This document shows, in pieces, positions 8,298 through 16,859 of a stretch of 64,000 nt of DNA. The notes beneath the pieces were generated by a model. It had not been told where the DNA came from. It did not search any database and worked only from the letters and a program-made list of their open reading frames with translations. This DNA is from Azospirillum canadense (GTDB lineage Bacteria; Pseudomonadota; Alphaproteobacteria; Azospirillales; Azospirillaceae): the NCBI RefSeq assembly GCF_025961225.1, contig NZ_JAOQNG010000007.1, positions 1,190,501-1,254,500 on the forward strand, written 5' to 3'. Every line of letters begins with the position of its first letter. Within the stretch, counting starts at the first letter, position 1. Made by a program: the position numbers and the translations under genes.

Positions 8298-8494
8298 AAC
8301 CATAACCCTGGAGCAAGATCCCCGAGCGTTATCGATGCTTTGGCCGACCATCAGAACCAAGCTGTTATCAGCTCGGCGGTCCCTCTCACTGTCCAGCACA
8401 TCGCACGGGAGAAGAAGAGAGACACCATCGCCACGGGTGCCGCGACCTGGGCGCTGACTGGCGCCGCCTGTTCATCGAATGGCGTGCATTGGCG

Positions 8495-9004
8495 CTACGT
8501 CCTGACGTTCTTACAAAAGCGCTTGCGGACGTGAACCGAGACGACGTGCGCCAGCACGGCCAGGAACACGGCCGTGCCGACGCCCCAGGCGCCATTGACG
8601 AGCAGGCCGGTCAGCATGCCCGCCATCCGCCATCCGCCACCGACCGGCATCCCCTTGAGCGGCAGGACCACGAACCAGCCCACCAGGGTTGGGGCGATGG
8701 CGCCGAAGAGAAAGGAGGCGGCAAGCCCGCGCAAGACGCCGCGTGGAAACCATCGTTGCACCATCGCGAACACGCAGCCCCACAGGCCACCCCAGAAGGC
8801 CGCGGACAGGACGGCCGGCACCCCAAACGGAGCGGTCGGGGTGAGGCGCCAGGGTGCTCCGGCCGCAGCTTCGGCGAGATGCAAGACACCGAGCGTCGCC
8901 TGATGGAAACTCAGGACGGACAGGGCTCCGGCCAGGAAGCCCAGAGCCAACGTGTGGTGCCAGACGGGCTTCACGCGAGGAAGGGTGTTGGTCGCCTGCT
9001 GCAT
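8495..9004 (-). CDS. Hypothetical membrane protein
   Basis: A 169-residue protein with about four hydrophobic helices (roughly residues 18-40, 62-85, 92-120 and 128-157) and a basic C-terminal tail (VRKRFCKNVRT). No catalytic motif is visible and I do not recognise a named family. The start at 9004 is the first ATG of the hydrophobic frame. A frameshifted membrane-protein-like frame lies directly upstream on the same strand, and an IS256 element lies beyond that. Confidence 0.6.
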   Translation of the reverse strand: MQQATNTLPRVKPVWHHTLALGFLAGALSVLSFHQATLGVLHLAEAAAGAPWRLTPTAPFGVPAVLSAAFWGGLWGCVFAMVQRWFPRGVLRGLAASFLFGAIAPTLVGWFVVLPLKGMPVGGGWRMAGMLTGLLVNGAWGVGTAVFLAVLAHVVSVHVRKRFCKNVRT

Positions 9005-9044
9005 CGCTCGTCACGTGTTTTCGACTCATTATATCGGCTGCGGC

Positions 9045-9330
9045 GCTGATCCGCAGCCGAGCAAACGGAGCTGAGTTGCGGATCGCGCCTGGGTGGGCAG
9101 TGAGTGCCACCGCCCACAAACAGGCGGTGACCACCAGAGCACCGACCAGGGCGGCGCCCACGCGAGCGTCATAGGAGCCGAACGCCTGCCACAGCGGCGC
9201 ACTGAAGGACAGGTGCGGCCACCTTGGCCACCATCGCCGCCGTCCCAATCGCCCCATTGATCGCGCCATAGACCTTGCGGATCAGCCTTTCCGGCACGCC
9301 CAGTCCGCGCACCATGGCCATGCCGGCCGA
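9045..9330 (-). pseudogene. Possible frameshifted small membrane protein
   Basis: One minus-strand frame gives VPERLIRKVYGAINGAIG and TAAMVAKVAAPVL. A second frame then gives a hydrophobic stretch (GAALVGALVVTACLWAVAL) and ends near 9045. Read together they would make one small membrane protein broken by a frameshift. I cannot name the family and the reconstruction is tentative. Confidence 0.3.
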
Positions 9331-9413
9331 TGGGCAACTTTCCCCGATAGGAAGTCTTGCGCACATGCGCCTCTGCACGGATGTTGGATCGTGCCCCGAG
9401 GCGTGGTGTCTGA

Positions 9414-10719
9414 GGGGGCCTCTGTGCTCTTCGGCGGGTTGAGGCCGCCGGTCTACTCCGCTGCGATGGACAGCGGATCAGGGGTGTGAGGGTGGCACAG
9501 CTCGGCCAGGCTTTCCATGGTCATGTAGCGCCGGGCCACCGCCCATTCATCATGCTGCTCCAGCAGCAAGGCGCCGACGAGGCGCACAACCGCCCCTTCG
9601 CCAGGGAAGATGCCGACGACGTTGGTGCGCCGCTTGATCTCGCCATTCAGCCGCTCCAGAGGATTCGTGCTGTGCAATTTGGTGCGCAGGTCCTTGGGGT
9701 ACTTCATGTAGGCCAGCACGTCGAACTCCGCCTCGTCCATCAGCGCCGCCAGCTTGGAAAAGCGCGGCCGCAGGCTGTCGGCCACCCGGCGCCACTGCTC
9801 ATGCGCCGCCTCAGCGGTCTCCTGGGCAAAGGCGGTGCGAATGGTGGCCGCGACCATCGTCTGGTGCGCCTTGCCGACGCAGGCGAGGAGATTCCTCATG
9901 CAATGAACACGACAGCGTTGAAGTGTGGCGCCCAGCACCTTGGAAGCGGCGGCCTTCAGCCCGAGATGCGCATCGGCGATCACCAGCTTTACGCCGCGTA
10001 GGCCCCGGCGGGTGAGGGTGCGCAGGAAATCGGTCCAGAAGGTCTCGGCTTCCGACAGCCCGAGGCCGAGCCCCAGCACCTCGCGCCGGCCATCGCTGTT
10101 GACGCCGATGGCCAGTATGGCGGCGAGCGAGACGATGCGGCCGTCCTGGCGCACTTTCACGTAGGTCGCATCCAGCCACACAAAGGGCCAGTCGCCTTCC
10201 AGCGGCCGGTTCAGGAACGCCTGCACGCGCTCGTCGATGTCCTGGCACAGGCGGCTGACCTGGCTCTTGGAGATGCCGGTCATGCCCATCGCCTTGACCA
10301 GATCATCGACGTTGCGCGTCGAGATGCCCTGCACGTAGGCCTCCTGAATCACCGCGATTAGCGCCTTCTCCGCGGTGCGGCGCGGCTCCAGGAAGGCCGG
10401 GAAGTAGGAGCCGCGCCGCAGCTTGGGGATGCGCAGGTCGATGGCCCCGGCGCGCGTCTCCCAGGTCCGCTCCCGGTAGCCGTTGCGCTTGGTCTGGCGG
10501 TCCTCGCTGCGTTCGCCATACCCGGCGCCGCACAGGCTCTCCACCTCCAGCTCCATCAGGCGCTGGGCGGCGAAGCCGACCATCTCGCGCAGAAAGTCGG
10601 CATCGGCGCTCTTCCCAATCAGCTCCTGAAGAGCGATCCTGTCCTCGGTCATCGTGGTCTCCGTCTTGGTTGATGGTCGTTAAGCAACCTCAACTTAGCC
10701 GAAGAACACGGTGACCGCC
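9414..10719 (-). mobile_element. IS256-family insertion sequence
   Basis: About 1.3 kb. The left end GGGGGCCTCTGTGCTCTTCG and the reverse complement of the right end, GGCGGTCACCGTGTTCTTCG, match at most positions, with TTCGGC the innermost shared block. It carries one intact transposase gene on the minus strand. I could not find a clear 8- to 9-bp target duplication, so the flanks may have been rearranged. Confidence 0.75.
9453..10652 (-). CDS. IS256-family transposase
   Basis: A 399-residue, apparently full-length transposase of the mutator/IS256 type. Catalytic residues: D in VWLDATYVKVR (about 169), D in VIADAHLGLKAA (about 235) and E in NPLERLNGEIKRR (about 340). The C/H pattern CRVHCMRN, typical of this family, lies between the second D and the E. 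The N-terminal GYGERSEDRQTKRNGYRER block is also diagnostic. Confidence 0.95.
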   Translation of the reverse strand: MTEDRIALQELIGKSADADFLREMVGFAAQRLMELEVESLCGAGYGERSEDRQTKRNGYRERTWETRAGAIDLRIPKLRRGSYFPAFLEPRRTAEKALIAVIQEAYVQGISTRNVDDLVKAMGMTGISKSQVSRLCQDIDERVQAFLNRPLEGDWPFVWLDATYVKVRQDGRIVSLAAILAIGVNSDGRREVLGLGLGLSEAETFWTDFLRTLTRRGLRGVKLVIADAHLGLKAAASKVLGATLQRCRVHCMRNLLACVGKAHQTMVAATIRTAFAQETAEAAHEQWRRVADSLRPRFSKLAALMDEAEFDVLAYMKYPKDLRTKLHSTNPLERLNGEIKRRTNVVGIFPGEGAVVRLVGALLLEQHDEWAVARRYMTMESLAELCHPHTPDPLSIAAE

Positions 10720-10850
10720 GCTCCCGAACGGCCGGCCCGCCTGCGCCAGCTATGGGGGAGCGCTCCGGCGGGCCAGCCTCACGCCTCAGACACCACGCGG
10801 TGGGACGCGATCGGATGTTGGATTGGCATCGGAGTATTCTGTTCCCGACG

Positions 10851-11537
10851 ATGACGGATGGAGCGGCACGAGTGTGGCGCCGGCACGCCTGGAGGCAAAC
10901 GGCCTTGGCGATCGGCCTGCTGGCGGTTCTGGTCGGCGGGGGCGTCATCGTCGTGCTGAACGGGAGTTCGGTCGCCCTATCGCCCGGCGATCTGGTTGCG
11001 CTGCTCCGTTCCTGGGGGGCCTGGGGCGTTCTGCTCTCGGTTGGGCTGATGATCCTGCATTCGTTTGTGCCCTTTCCAGCCGAACTTCTGTCTGTGGCGA
11101 ACGGGATGGTTTACGGCGCGGTCGGGGGCGCGGTGGTGACCTGGGGCGGCGCCATGCTCGGTGCGTGGGCGGCTTTCGGCTCAGCGCGCATCCTTGGCCG
11201 TCCCTGGGTGCACCGGGTGCTGGCCGAGCATCATTGGCGGGTGCTGGACGACTGGTCCGGGCGGCAGGGGTGGCGGGCGCTGTTGATCGCGCGCCTGATC
11301 CCGGTGATCGCCTTCAATCTCGTCAATTACGCCGCGGGGCTGACCGCGGTGTCCTGGTGGACGTTCACCTGGGCCACGGCGGTCGGCATCGTGCCGATGA
11401 CGGTGCTCACGGCGGTGATGGGCGACCGTATGCTTGACGGGAACGTCTGGGCCTGGGCAGCGCTCGGCGTCGCCATCCTGCTGCTCGGAGCCGGTGCGTG
11501 GTGGCGCCGCTTATCCCGCACGCGCACAGAAGCCTGA
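10851..11537 (+). CDS. TVP38/TMEM64 (VTT-domain) membrane protein
   Basis: A 228-residue inner-membrane protein with five to six hydrophobic segments. The central block holds PFPAELLSVANGMVYG, a glycine-rich reentrant region, and ARLIPVIAFNLVNYAAGLT, both signatures of the VTT/SNARE-associated (DedA-related) superfamily. I chose 10851 (MTDGAARVW); 10815 is a possible alternative and no strong ribosome site separates them. The IS256 copy ends about 130 bases upstream and may have displaced the native promoter. The family is linked to lipid scrambling or membrane homeostasis; the specific role is unknown. Confidence 0.8.
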   Translation: MTDGAARVWRRHAWRQTALAIGLLAVLVGGGVIVVLNGSSVALSPGDLVALLRSWGAWGVLLSVGLMILHSFVPFPAELLSVANGMVYGAVGGAVVTWGGAMLGAWAAFGSARILGRPWVHRVLAEHHWRVLDDWSGRQGWRALLIARLIPVIAFNLVNYAAGLTAVSWWTFTWATAVGIVPMTVLTAVMGDRMLDGNVWAWAALGVAILLLGAGAWWRRLSRTRTEA

Positions 11538-11638
11538 CACCGTTGCGCACGTCGCCCCCTTTCAACATGGCGGTACGGGACCGCAGTCCCATGACGGCCC
11601 CCGCGATCAAACACCAAACCGGAGCGCGCTGAGTTTCT

Positions 11639-12132
11639 CTATTCGCCGAGCGGCGGCGCGTACATCAAGCCGCCCTGGGTCCACAGTGCGTTCAGCCCCC
11701 GCTCCATGCCGAGCCGAGTACCTTTTCCTAGATTGCGGTCGTAGATTTCGCCGTAGTTGCCGACCTGGCTGACCACGCGCCAGCCCCAAGCATCGTCCAA
11801 GTCGAGGCCCCGGCCCAAGCCGGGGATCACGCCGAGCAGTCTGCGAACCTCCTCGTTCCCAGAGGTCTTCAGCGCCTCGGCATTGGTGGCGGTGAGGCCC
11901 TCCTCCTCCGCCAACACGGTGCTCAGGACGACCCAGCGCACAACATCGAACCAGCGCTTGTCGTCGTTGCGGATGATCGGACCGAGCGGCTCTTTGGAGA
12001 GGAGTTCAGGGAAGATGACGTAATCGGCGCTGTTCGGCGCGTTGTACAGGCGCGTGCCCCGCGGCCAGATGTGATCATCGGTGATGAGGCCACACTGGTG
12101 CGTGAAGAACATGTGCAGCCCGCCGTTGGATG
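11639..12132 (-). pseudogene. General amino-acid-binding protein (AapJ-like), C-terminal fragment
   Basis: The frame reads VIFPELLSKEPLGPIIRNDD, DDAWGWRVVSQVGNYGEIYD and LGMERGLNALWTQGGLMYAP before the stop. This is the C-terminal lobe of AapJ-type periplasmic binding proteins of general L-amino-acid ABC importers. About 160 residues remain out of about 340, with no signal peptide and no proper start. Similarity ends near 12132, just before the recombinase fragment, so the gene was cut there. No permease or ATPase gene accompanies it. Confidence 0.8.
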
Positions 12133-12202
12133 AGCGCGGTTGTCGGACTTGAAAAAGGCGAAGTGATCAAGCAAGCCGCATCTCCAAGGAGAGCCCGCCG
12201 CC

Positions 12203-12575
12203 ATGCCCGCCCCGCCCGCCGCCGATCACGCCGCCGACCGCGCCTTTGCCCTCGTCCGCTCCGTCGCCGTGGACCGCGCCGCCGACGGCGCGCGCATCCG
12301 CTCCGGCCTGCTCGACGACCTTGTCCTGCCCGGCGCCCACACGTCCGAGCAGCTCGTCGAGATCGAGCGCCTCGTCAAGGCCGCCGCCCGCACCGTCGCC
12401 GCCCGCTACAGCGCCAACACCGAACGCGCCTACCGCGCCGCCTGGCGCCGCTACGAGGCCTGGGCCGGCCGCCTCGGCTTCGCCCCGCTCGGCGCCGACC
12501 CGCGCGTCGTCGGCCTCTACCTCGCCCAGGCCGCCGAGACCCTGGCGCTGCCCACCCTCAAGGTGCACCTGTCCG
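12203..12575 (+). pseudogene. Tyrosine recombinase (integrase), N-terminal fragment
   Basis: The frame starts MPAPPAADHAADRAF and contains RYSANTERAYRAAWRRYEAW with ADPRVVGLYLAQAAE. This is the SAM-like core-binding domain of phage-type or XerC/D-type integrases. It is cut at 12575 by the left IS6 copy, so the catalytic domain with Arg-His-Arg-Tyr is absent. The matching 3' part is not found on the far side of the IS6 pair. Confidence 0.75.
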
Positions 12576-13419
12576 GGCACCGTCAAGTCCACGGTGGCGG
12601 GGTGGAAGGGGTGCGGGTATATGATTTGCCATGACGACGCCCCGTGATCCCCGCTATGCCGGCTACCGCTTCCCCGCCGAGGTCATCGCGACGGCGGTGT
12701 GGCTCTACTTCCGGTTTCCATTGAGCCTGCGGATGGTGGAGGAGATGCTGGCGGCGCGGGGTATTGTCGTCAGCCACGAGACGGTCCGGCAGTGGGGCCT
12801 GAAGTTCGGCCGCGAGATCGCGGATCGGTTGCGCCGGCGGGCGCCACGCCGGGGCGATAAATGGCACCTCGACGAGGTCGTCCTGACCATCGCCGGCAAG
12901 AAGCAGTATCTATGGCGGGCAGTCGACCGCGACGGCTACGTGCTTGATGTCCTAGTCCAGAGCCGGCGTGATGCCAAAGCCGCCAAGCGCTTGCTGCGCA
13001 AGCTGCTGAAGAAGCAGGGCTGGGCGCCCCGTGTGATTGTCACGGACAAGCTGAAGTCGTACGCCGCGGCCAAGCGGGCCGTCATACCCGGCGTCGAGCA
13101 CCGGCAGCACAAGGGCATCAACAACCGGGCCGAGAACTCGCACCAACCAACCCGTCGGCGCGAGAGGCAGATGAAGCGCTTCAAGTCGCCCCGGCAGGTG
13201 CAGCGCTTTCTGTCCATCCACGACCCGATCGCCAATCTCTTCCACCTCCGCCGCGACCACCGCTCCGCCTCCGACTACCGCGCCGCCCGCGCCCAGGCCT
13301 TCACCACCTGGGCTGAAGTCGCCGGCGCGCCGCTGGTCGCCGCGTGATCACTCGCTCCCTGGTGTCCCTCGGCAAACTGTGTCCTCCTGAATCGCCAGCC
13401 TCAACGAGTTGACGGTGCG
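12576..13419 (+). mobile_element. IS6-family insertion sequence, left copy
   Basis: The outer end reads GGCACCGTCAAGTCCACGG and the inverse of the inner end reads GCACCGTCAACTCGTTG. They share GCACCGTCAA, as expected for IS6 ends. The right copy at 14391-15234 has the same ends in reverse order. Confidence 0.8.
12631..13347 (+). CDS. IS6-family transposase
   Basis: A 238-residue complete transposase. D in KWHLDEVVLTIAGKK (about residue 80), D in VIVTDKLKSYAAAK (about 140) and E in NNRAENSHQPTRRRERQMK (about 175) form the DDE triad; the last block is the family signature. It opens with GYRFPAEVIATAVWLYFRFP and the HTH region MLAARGIVVSHETVRQWG. The protein is identical to that of the copy at 14463-15179. 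Confidence 0.95.
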   Translation: MTTPRDPRYAGYRFPAEVIATAVWLYFRFPLSLRMVEEMLAARGIVVSHETVRQWGLKFGREIADRLRRRAPRRGDKWHLDEVVLTIAGKKQYLWRAVDRDGYVLDVLVQSRRDAKAAKRLLRKLLKKQGWAPRVIVTDKLKSYAAAKRAVIPGVEHRQHKGINNRAENSHQPTRRRERQMKRFKSPRQVQRFLSIHDPIANLFHLRRDHRSASDYRAARAQAFTTWAEVAGAPLVAA

Positions 13420-13699
13420 CTGGCTTCAAGTGGAGACTGACCCGGCCGGCGGGGCTGCCGCGACCCGCCACCGGAAGAAGCGAAAAGTGCGACCGCCCCG
13501 TGATTTTGGCCAGGACGGGCGCGATGTCTGGGAGTAGTACGCTCTGGCGCCGGGGGCGCCGCACCGCTCCACAATGCGCCTTCTGAACGTGGTGCTTTGT
13601 GCCTGGGGAGCTGGGCCGCGACGCTCCGTCTCCCCGGCTGCCAGCTTGGGCAAAAGCGCTGCCTGAAGGCGGCCTGGTCAGCAGGGAAGGGAAAGGCGG
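13420..13699. other. Unassigned sequence inside the IS6 pair
   Basis: This interior flank holds no supported gene. Short frames on both strands are probably chance. It may be the remains of a further element, but I cannot name it. Confidence 0.3.
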
Positions 13700-14077
13700 T
13701 CAGGCGGCGACAGCGCGCACCGCGTCGGCCACCATATCGGGGGCTTGGTCGATCAGCCGCAACAGCACGCGGGCTTGCGCGTCGGGCTGCTTGCGCCCCT
13801 GTTCCCAATCGCGCACCGCACCGACCGAGAACCCGAAGCGGGCGGCGAATTCGGCTTGCGTCAGATCGAGCTTGGCGCGGATCGCCCGCACGGCCACGCC
13901 GCCGGACGGGTGCACCACCCGCAGCGCTTCCGGCGGCGCGTCGCCGAGGTCCACTGCGTCGGGGTTGGCGGCGATCTGGCGCGCAATGTCGTCGTCGGTC
14001 ATCGCGTCAATGGCTTTCCAGTCCACCGCCGCCAGGGCGGCCTGGGCCGCCGGTGAGAGCTTGGTCGTGTCAGCCAT
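13700..14077 (-). CDS. HTH (XRE-like) antitoxin partner of BrnT
   Basis: A 125-residue protein. The N-terminal half (about residues 1-60) is acidic and contains WKAIDAMTDDDIARQIAANP. The C-terminal half has a helix-turn-helix: LDLTQAEFAARFGFSVGAVR then DWEQGRKQPDAQARVLLRLI. Such proteins neutralise BrnT-type toxins and repress the shared operon. The start at 14077 overlaps the end of the toxin gene by 8 bases, so translation is probably coupled. Confidence 0.85.
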   Translation of the reverse strand: MADTTKLSPAAQAALAAVDWKAIDAMTDDDIARQIAANPDAVDLGDAPPEALRVVHPSGGVAVRAIRAKLDLTQAEFAARFGFSVGAVRDWEQGRKQPDAQARVLLRLIDQAPDMVADAVRAVAA

Positions 14078-14339
14078 AGCGGCGTTCCTCGCGTTTGTTG
14101 GCTCTGCGAAAGGAAATGATCCAGCGGGTGCGCCCGTCGTCCCGCCACGTGTACACGCATTGAAACAGGCGGCCGTTGATGCGGCCGTAGGCCTGGATGC
14201 GGACTTCGACGTAATCGTGGCGGGTGTCTGTCACTTCCTGCACCGGGCCGGTGAACAGGACTTCCGCCAGTTCGAACGGCACCCCGTGGTTGGCGAGGTT
14301 CAGGGCGGCTTTGACAGGATCCCAACGGTGCGTGATCAC
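14070..14339 (-). CDS. brnT: BrnT-family ribonuclease toxin
   Basis: An 89-residue toxin with the BrnT pattern: WDPVKAALNLANHGVPFELA at the N-terminus, then a beta-rich core (YVEVRIQAYGRINGRLFQCV) and RWIISFRRANKREERRYG at the C-terminus. BrnT is a RelE-like ribonuclease whose basic and Glu residues near the end are needed for activity. The start is GTG at 14339. The toxin gene precedes the antitoxin gene, as in brnTA operons. It sits between the two IS6 copies and may stabilise this region. Confidence 0.88.
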   Translation of the reverse strand: MITHRWDPVKAALNLANHGVPFELAEVLFTGPVQEVTDTRHDYVEVRIQAYGRINGRLFQCVYTWRDDGRTRWIISFRRANKREERRYG

Positions 14340-14390
14340 GAGATGAAATATACGGCCGGGCCGCAGTGATGTCGAGGGAGAACCTGTGGA

Positions 14391-15234
14391 CGCACCGTCA
14401 ACTCGTTGAGGCTGGCGATTCAGGAGGACACAGTTTGCCGAGGGACACCAGGGAGCGAGTGATCACGCGGCGACCAGCGGCGCGCCGGCGACTTCAGCCC
14501 AGGTGGTGAAGGCCTGGGCGCGGGCGGCGCGGTAGTCGGAGGCGGAGCGGTGGTCGCGGCGGAGGTGGAAGAGATTGGCGATCGGGTCGTGGATGGACAG
14601 AAAGCGCTGCACCTGCCGGGGCGACTTGAAGCGCTTCATCTGCCTCTCGCGCCGACGGGTTGGTTGGTGCGAGTTCTCGGCCCGGTTGTTGATGCCCTTG
14701 TGCTGCCGGTGCTCGACGCCGGGTATGACGGCCCGCTTGGCCGCGGCGTACGACTTCAGCTTGTCCGTGACAATCACACGGGGCGCCCAGCCCTGCTTCT
14801 TCAGCAGCTTGCGCAGCAAGCGCTTGGCGGCTTTGGCATCACGCCGGCTCTGGACTAGGACATCAAGCACGTAGCCGTCGCGGTCGACTGCCCGCCATAG
14901 ATACTGCTTCTTGCCGGCGATGGTCAGGACGACCTCGTCGAGGTGCCATTTATCGCCCCGGCGTGGCGCCCGCCGGCGCAACCGATCCGCGATCTCGCGG
15001 CCGAACTTCAGGCCCCACTGCCGGACCGTCTCGTGGCTGACGACAATACCCCGCGCCGCCAGCATCTCCTCCACCATCCGCAGGCTCAATGGAAACCGGA
15101 AGTAGAGCCACACCGCCGTCGCGATGACCTCGGCGGGGAAGCGGTAGCCGGCATAGCGGGGATCACGGGGCGTCGTCATGGCAAATCATATACCCGCACC
15201 CCTTCCACCCCGCCACCGTGGACTTGACGGTGCC
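14391..15234 (-). mobile_element. IS6-family insertion sequence, right copy
   Basis: The same 844-bp length and ends as the left copy, in inverted orientation. Its outer end abuts the dioxygenase reading frame at 15235 and removes its 5' part. Confidence 0.8.
14463..15179 (-). CDS. IS6-family transposase, second copy
   Basis: A 238-residue transposase identical in sequence to the one encoded at 12631-13347, with all three catalytic residues. Identity of the two copies points to a recent duplication, or to ongoing recombination between them that could invert the toxin-antitoxin segment. Confidence 0.95.
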   Translation of the reverse strand: MTTPRDPRYAGYRFPAEVIATAVWLYFRFPLSLRMVEEMLAARGIVVSHETVRQWGLKFGREIADRLRRRAPRRGDKWHLDEVVLTIAGKKQYLWRAVDRDGYVLDVLVQSRRDAKAAKRLLRKLLKKQGWAPRVIVTDKLKSYAAAKRAVIPGVEHRQHKGINNRAENSHQPTRRRERQMKRFKSPRQVQRFLSIHDPIANLFHLRRDHRSASDYRAARAQAFTTWAEVAGAPLVAA

Positions 15235-15239
15235 CCGGC

Positions 15240-15773
15240 CAGACCAAAAGCCCGTTCTACACGACCAGCTTCCCCTTGGACATTGACCACGACCTCGTTC
15301 AGGTCCACGGGGCGGCGGCCCAGGCGTTGGGCACGGTCGCCCACATCGGGGGCCGGATCCGCGACCGCACCGGGCGGCCGGTCTCCGGTGCGGTGGTCGA
15401 AATCTGGCAATGCGACGGACAGGGGATCTACCGGCACCCACGGGCGCCGGGCCACGAGCGGTTCGACGGCAACTTCCAGGGCTACGGCCGGACGGTGGTT
15501 GATTCGGGCGGGGCCTATCGGTTCCGGACGCTCAAGCCGGTGCCCTATCTCGGTCGCACGCCGCACATCCATTACGCGGTGATCGTGCCCGGTGCCGGAC
15601 GGTTCGTGACGCAGATGTACGTCGCGGGGGAGCCGCTGAACGCCTATGACGGCCTGCTGAACGGCATCCGCGATCCGCAGGCGCGCCGCAGCGTGATCGT
15701 CCCATTGATCGCGGCGGACGTCGTCGAGGTGGGTGCGCTCCGGAGCACTTTCGACATCGTCCTCACCCTCTGA
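15240..15773 (+). pseudogene. Intradiol ring-cleavage dioxygenase, 5'-truncated
   Basis: The open frame begins inside the protein: GQTKSPFYTTSFPLDIDHDL, then IGGRIRDRTGRPVSGAVVEI and WQCDGQGIYRHP. The later PYLGRTPHIHYAVIVPG contains the iron-binding HxH of protocatechuate/catechol intradiol dioxygenases, and YRHP supplies a Tyr ligand. The N-terminus, probably with an export signal, is lost at the IS6 boundary. A TTG at 15276 could start a shorter product, but most of the first beta-strand would be missing. Confidence 0.8.
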
Positions 15774-15842
15774 TCCACTCCGGGGGCCCGGTCTCCGCCC
15801 TCCACGACGCCGGCCGGTCCCATCCGCTCAACCAGCACCGCG

Positions 15843-16667
15843 TCAGAGAACATGCTCGCTCGACAGATGCGGCGGCTCCGCAGCCAGAGTCGGGCGCGGC
15901 ACGGACACGTGCATCGGGGCGGGCCGCGTCGAGGCCTGCCACCGGTCGAGAAAGACCCCCAGGTGGGGGCGGGTTGCCCGCTCGCGGACCAGGCACTCCA
16001 CGAGGCTGTCGACGCTGGCGTTGTGCCCGGCCGGGTCGGTGCGCCCGGTGAGCAGCGCCCAGCGGACATAGGCGGCGTACAGGGTTAGGACATCGGACTC
16101 GCAATAGGCTCGCACCTTCTCCAGCTCGCCGCGCGCCATCATGTCGGCCACCTCGCTGCCGTGGCCGCCGATCTTGCCGGGCAAGCCGATCAGGTCGGCG
16201 ATGTCCTGCAGGCCGATGCGCTGGCTGGCGCCGTAGTCGGCGATCTGCTCCATGAGGTCGCAGTTGAAGTCGGGCTGGTAGCGCTGGGTGTAGCCGGTCC
16301 ACTTGTCGCCGGTCTGGAACCACGCCGGCACGGGGACGCCGTAGACCATCGCGCGCAGGCGCAGCACCGGCAAGTCGAAGCCGCGCCCGTTCCAGGTCAC
16401 CACGCGCGGTAGCGTCCGGGCGAAGTGCTTCCAGAAGCCACGGATTAGTCGCTCCTCGTCGTAGTCGAGGTCGCCGCCGGACCGGCACTCAATGACCCGA
16501 TAGTGCTCCACCCCGGACGAGCGGTCGATCGCCGCCTCGACGAAACTGATCGCGACGATCTGGTGGCAGTGCGGCGGCGGGAACTTCTCCGCCGGCCAGT
16601 TCGCCGGGAGGATCTGGCGGTCCGGCATCGTCTCGATGTCGAGGCAGAGCAGCGTGTCGTGGTGCAT
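15843..16667 (-). CDS. PolB-like predicted 3'-5' exonuclease
   Basis: A 274-residue DEDD-type exonuclease of the DNA_pol_B_exo2 family. Metal-binding motifs are TLLCLDIETMPD (ExoI, about residue 10), TWNGRGFDLPVLRLR (ExoII, about 105) and RAYCESDVLTLYAAYVRW (ExoIII, about 185). The start at 16667 has GGAAGT upstream; the longer frame to 16796 does not. No polymerase domain is present. The cellular target is unknown, with DNA repair or proofreading the usual guess. The truncated dioxygenase converges on it. Confidence 0.88.
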   Translation of the reverse strand: MHHDTLLCLDIETMPDRQILPANWPAEKFPPPHCHQIVAISFVEAAIDRSSGVEHYRVIECRSGGDLDYDEERLIRGFWKHFARTLPRVVTWNGRGFDLPVLRLRAMVYGVPVPAWFQTGDKWTGYTQRYQPDFNCDLMEQIADYGASQRIGLQDIADLIGLPGKIGGHGSEVADMMARGELEKVRAYCESDVLTLYAAYVRWALLTGRTDPAGHNASVDSLVECLVRERATRPHLGVFLDRWQASTRPAPMHVSVPRPTLAAEPPHLSSEHVL

Positions 16668-16859
16668 GGGACTTCCAGGGTGCAGCGGCGCCATGCTCTT
16701 CAATCGATTGAGGGAGCACAACGGACAAATGACCGATCCGCGTTCTGCGGACATGGCGCTGCATGGACGGCAGACCGTGACGTTCACCACCAGCAAGGCG
16801 ACGTCTCACCGGTTCAGCGGGCACGGGGGGCACAGTGGTTGGCAAGGCTGCCATCGCCA

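Larger units (their letters stand above)
12576..15234. mobile_element. IS6 inverted-pair composite carrying a toxin-antitoxin module
   Basis: Two copies of an 844-bp IS6 element in inverted orientation enclose 971 bp (13420-14390) with a BrnT-type toxin gene and its HTH antitoxin gene. The outer flanks are unrelated: a truncated integrase on the left and a truncated dioxygenase on the right. No 8-bp duplication is shared by the two outer flanks. The unit may have moved as a whole, or the flanks may have been joined by IS6-mediated deletion or inversion. Confidence 0.75.

Noticed and set aside
9029..9364. Minus-strand 111-codon frame as a gene of its own
   Set aside because: Its composition is basic and low-complexity. 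The hydrophobic pattern lies in the other two frames, so I list only a tentative frameshifted relic.
7383..12181. Similar short sequences GTGATCAAGTAACCGCAT (7383) and GTGATCAAGCAAGCCGCAT (12161), considered as attachment-site repeats
   Set aside because: They differ by an indel and a mismatch, are short, and lie in unrelated contexts; no integration boundary fits them.
13420..13699. Possible further IS remnant inside the IS6 pair
   Set aside because: Some resemblance to IS leader sequences, but no diagnostic protein block or terminal repeat could be found.
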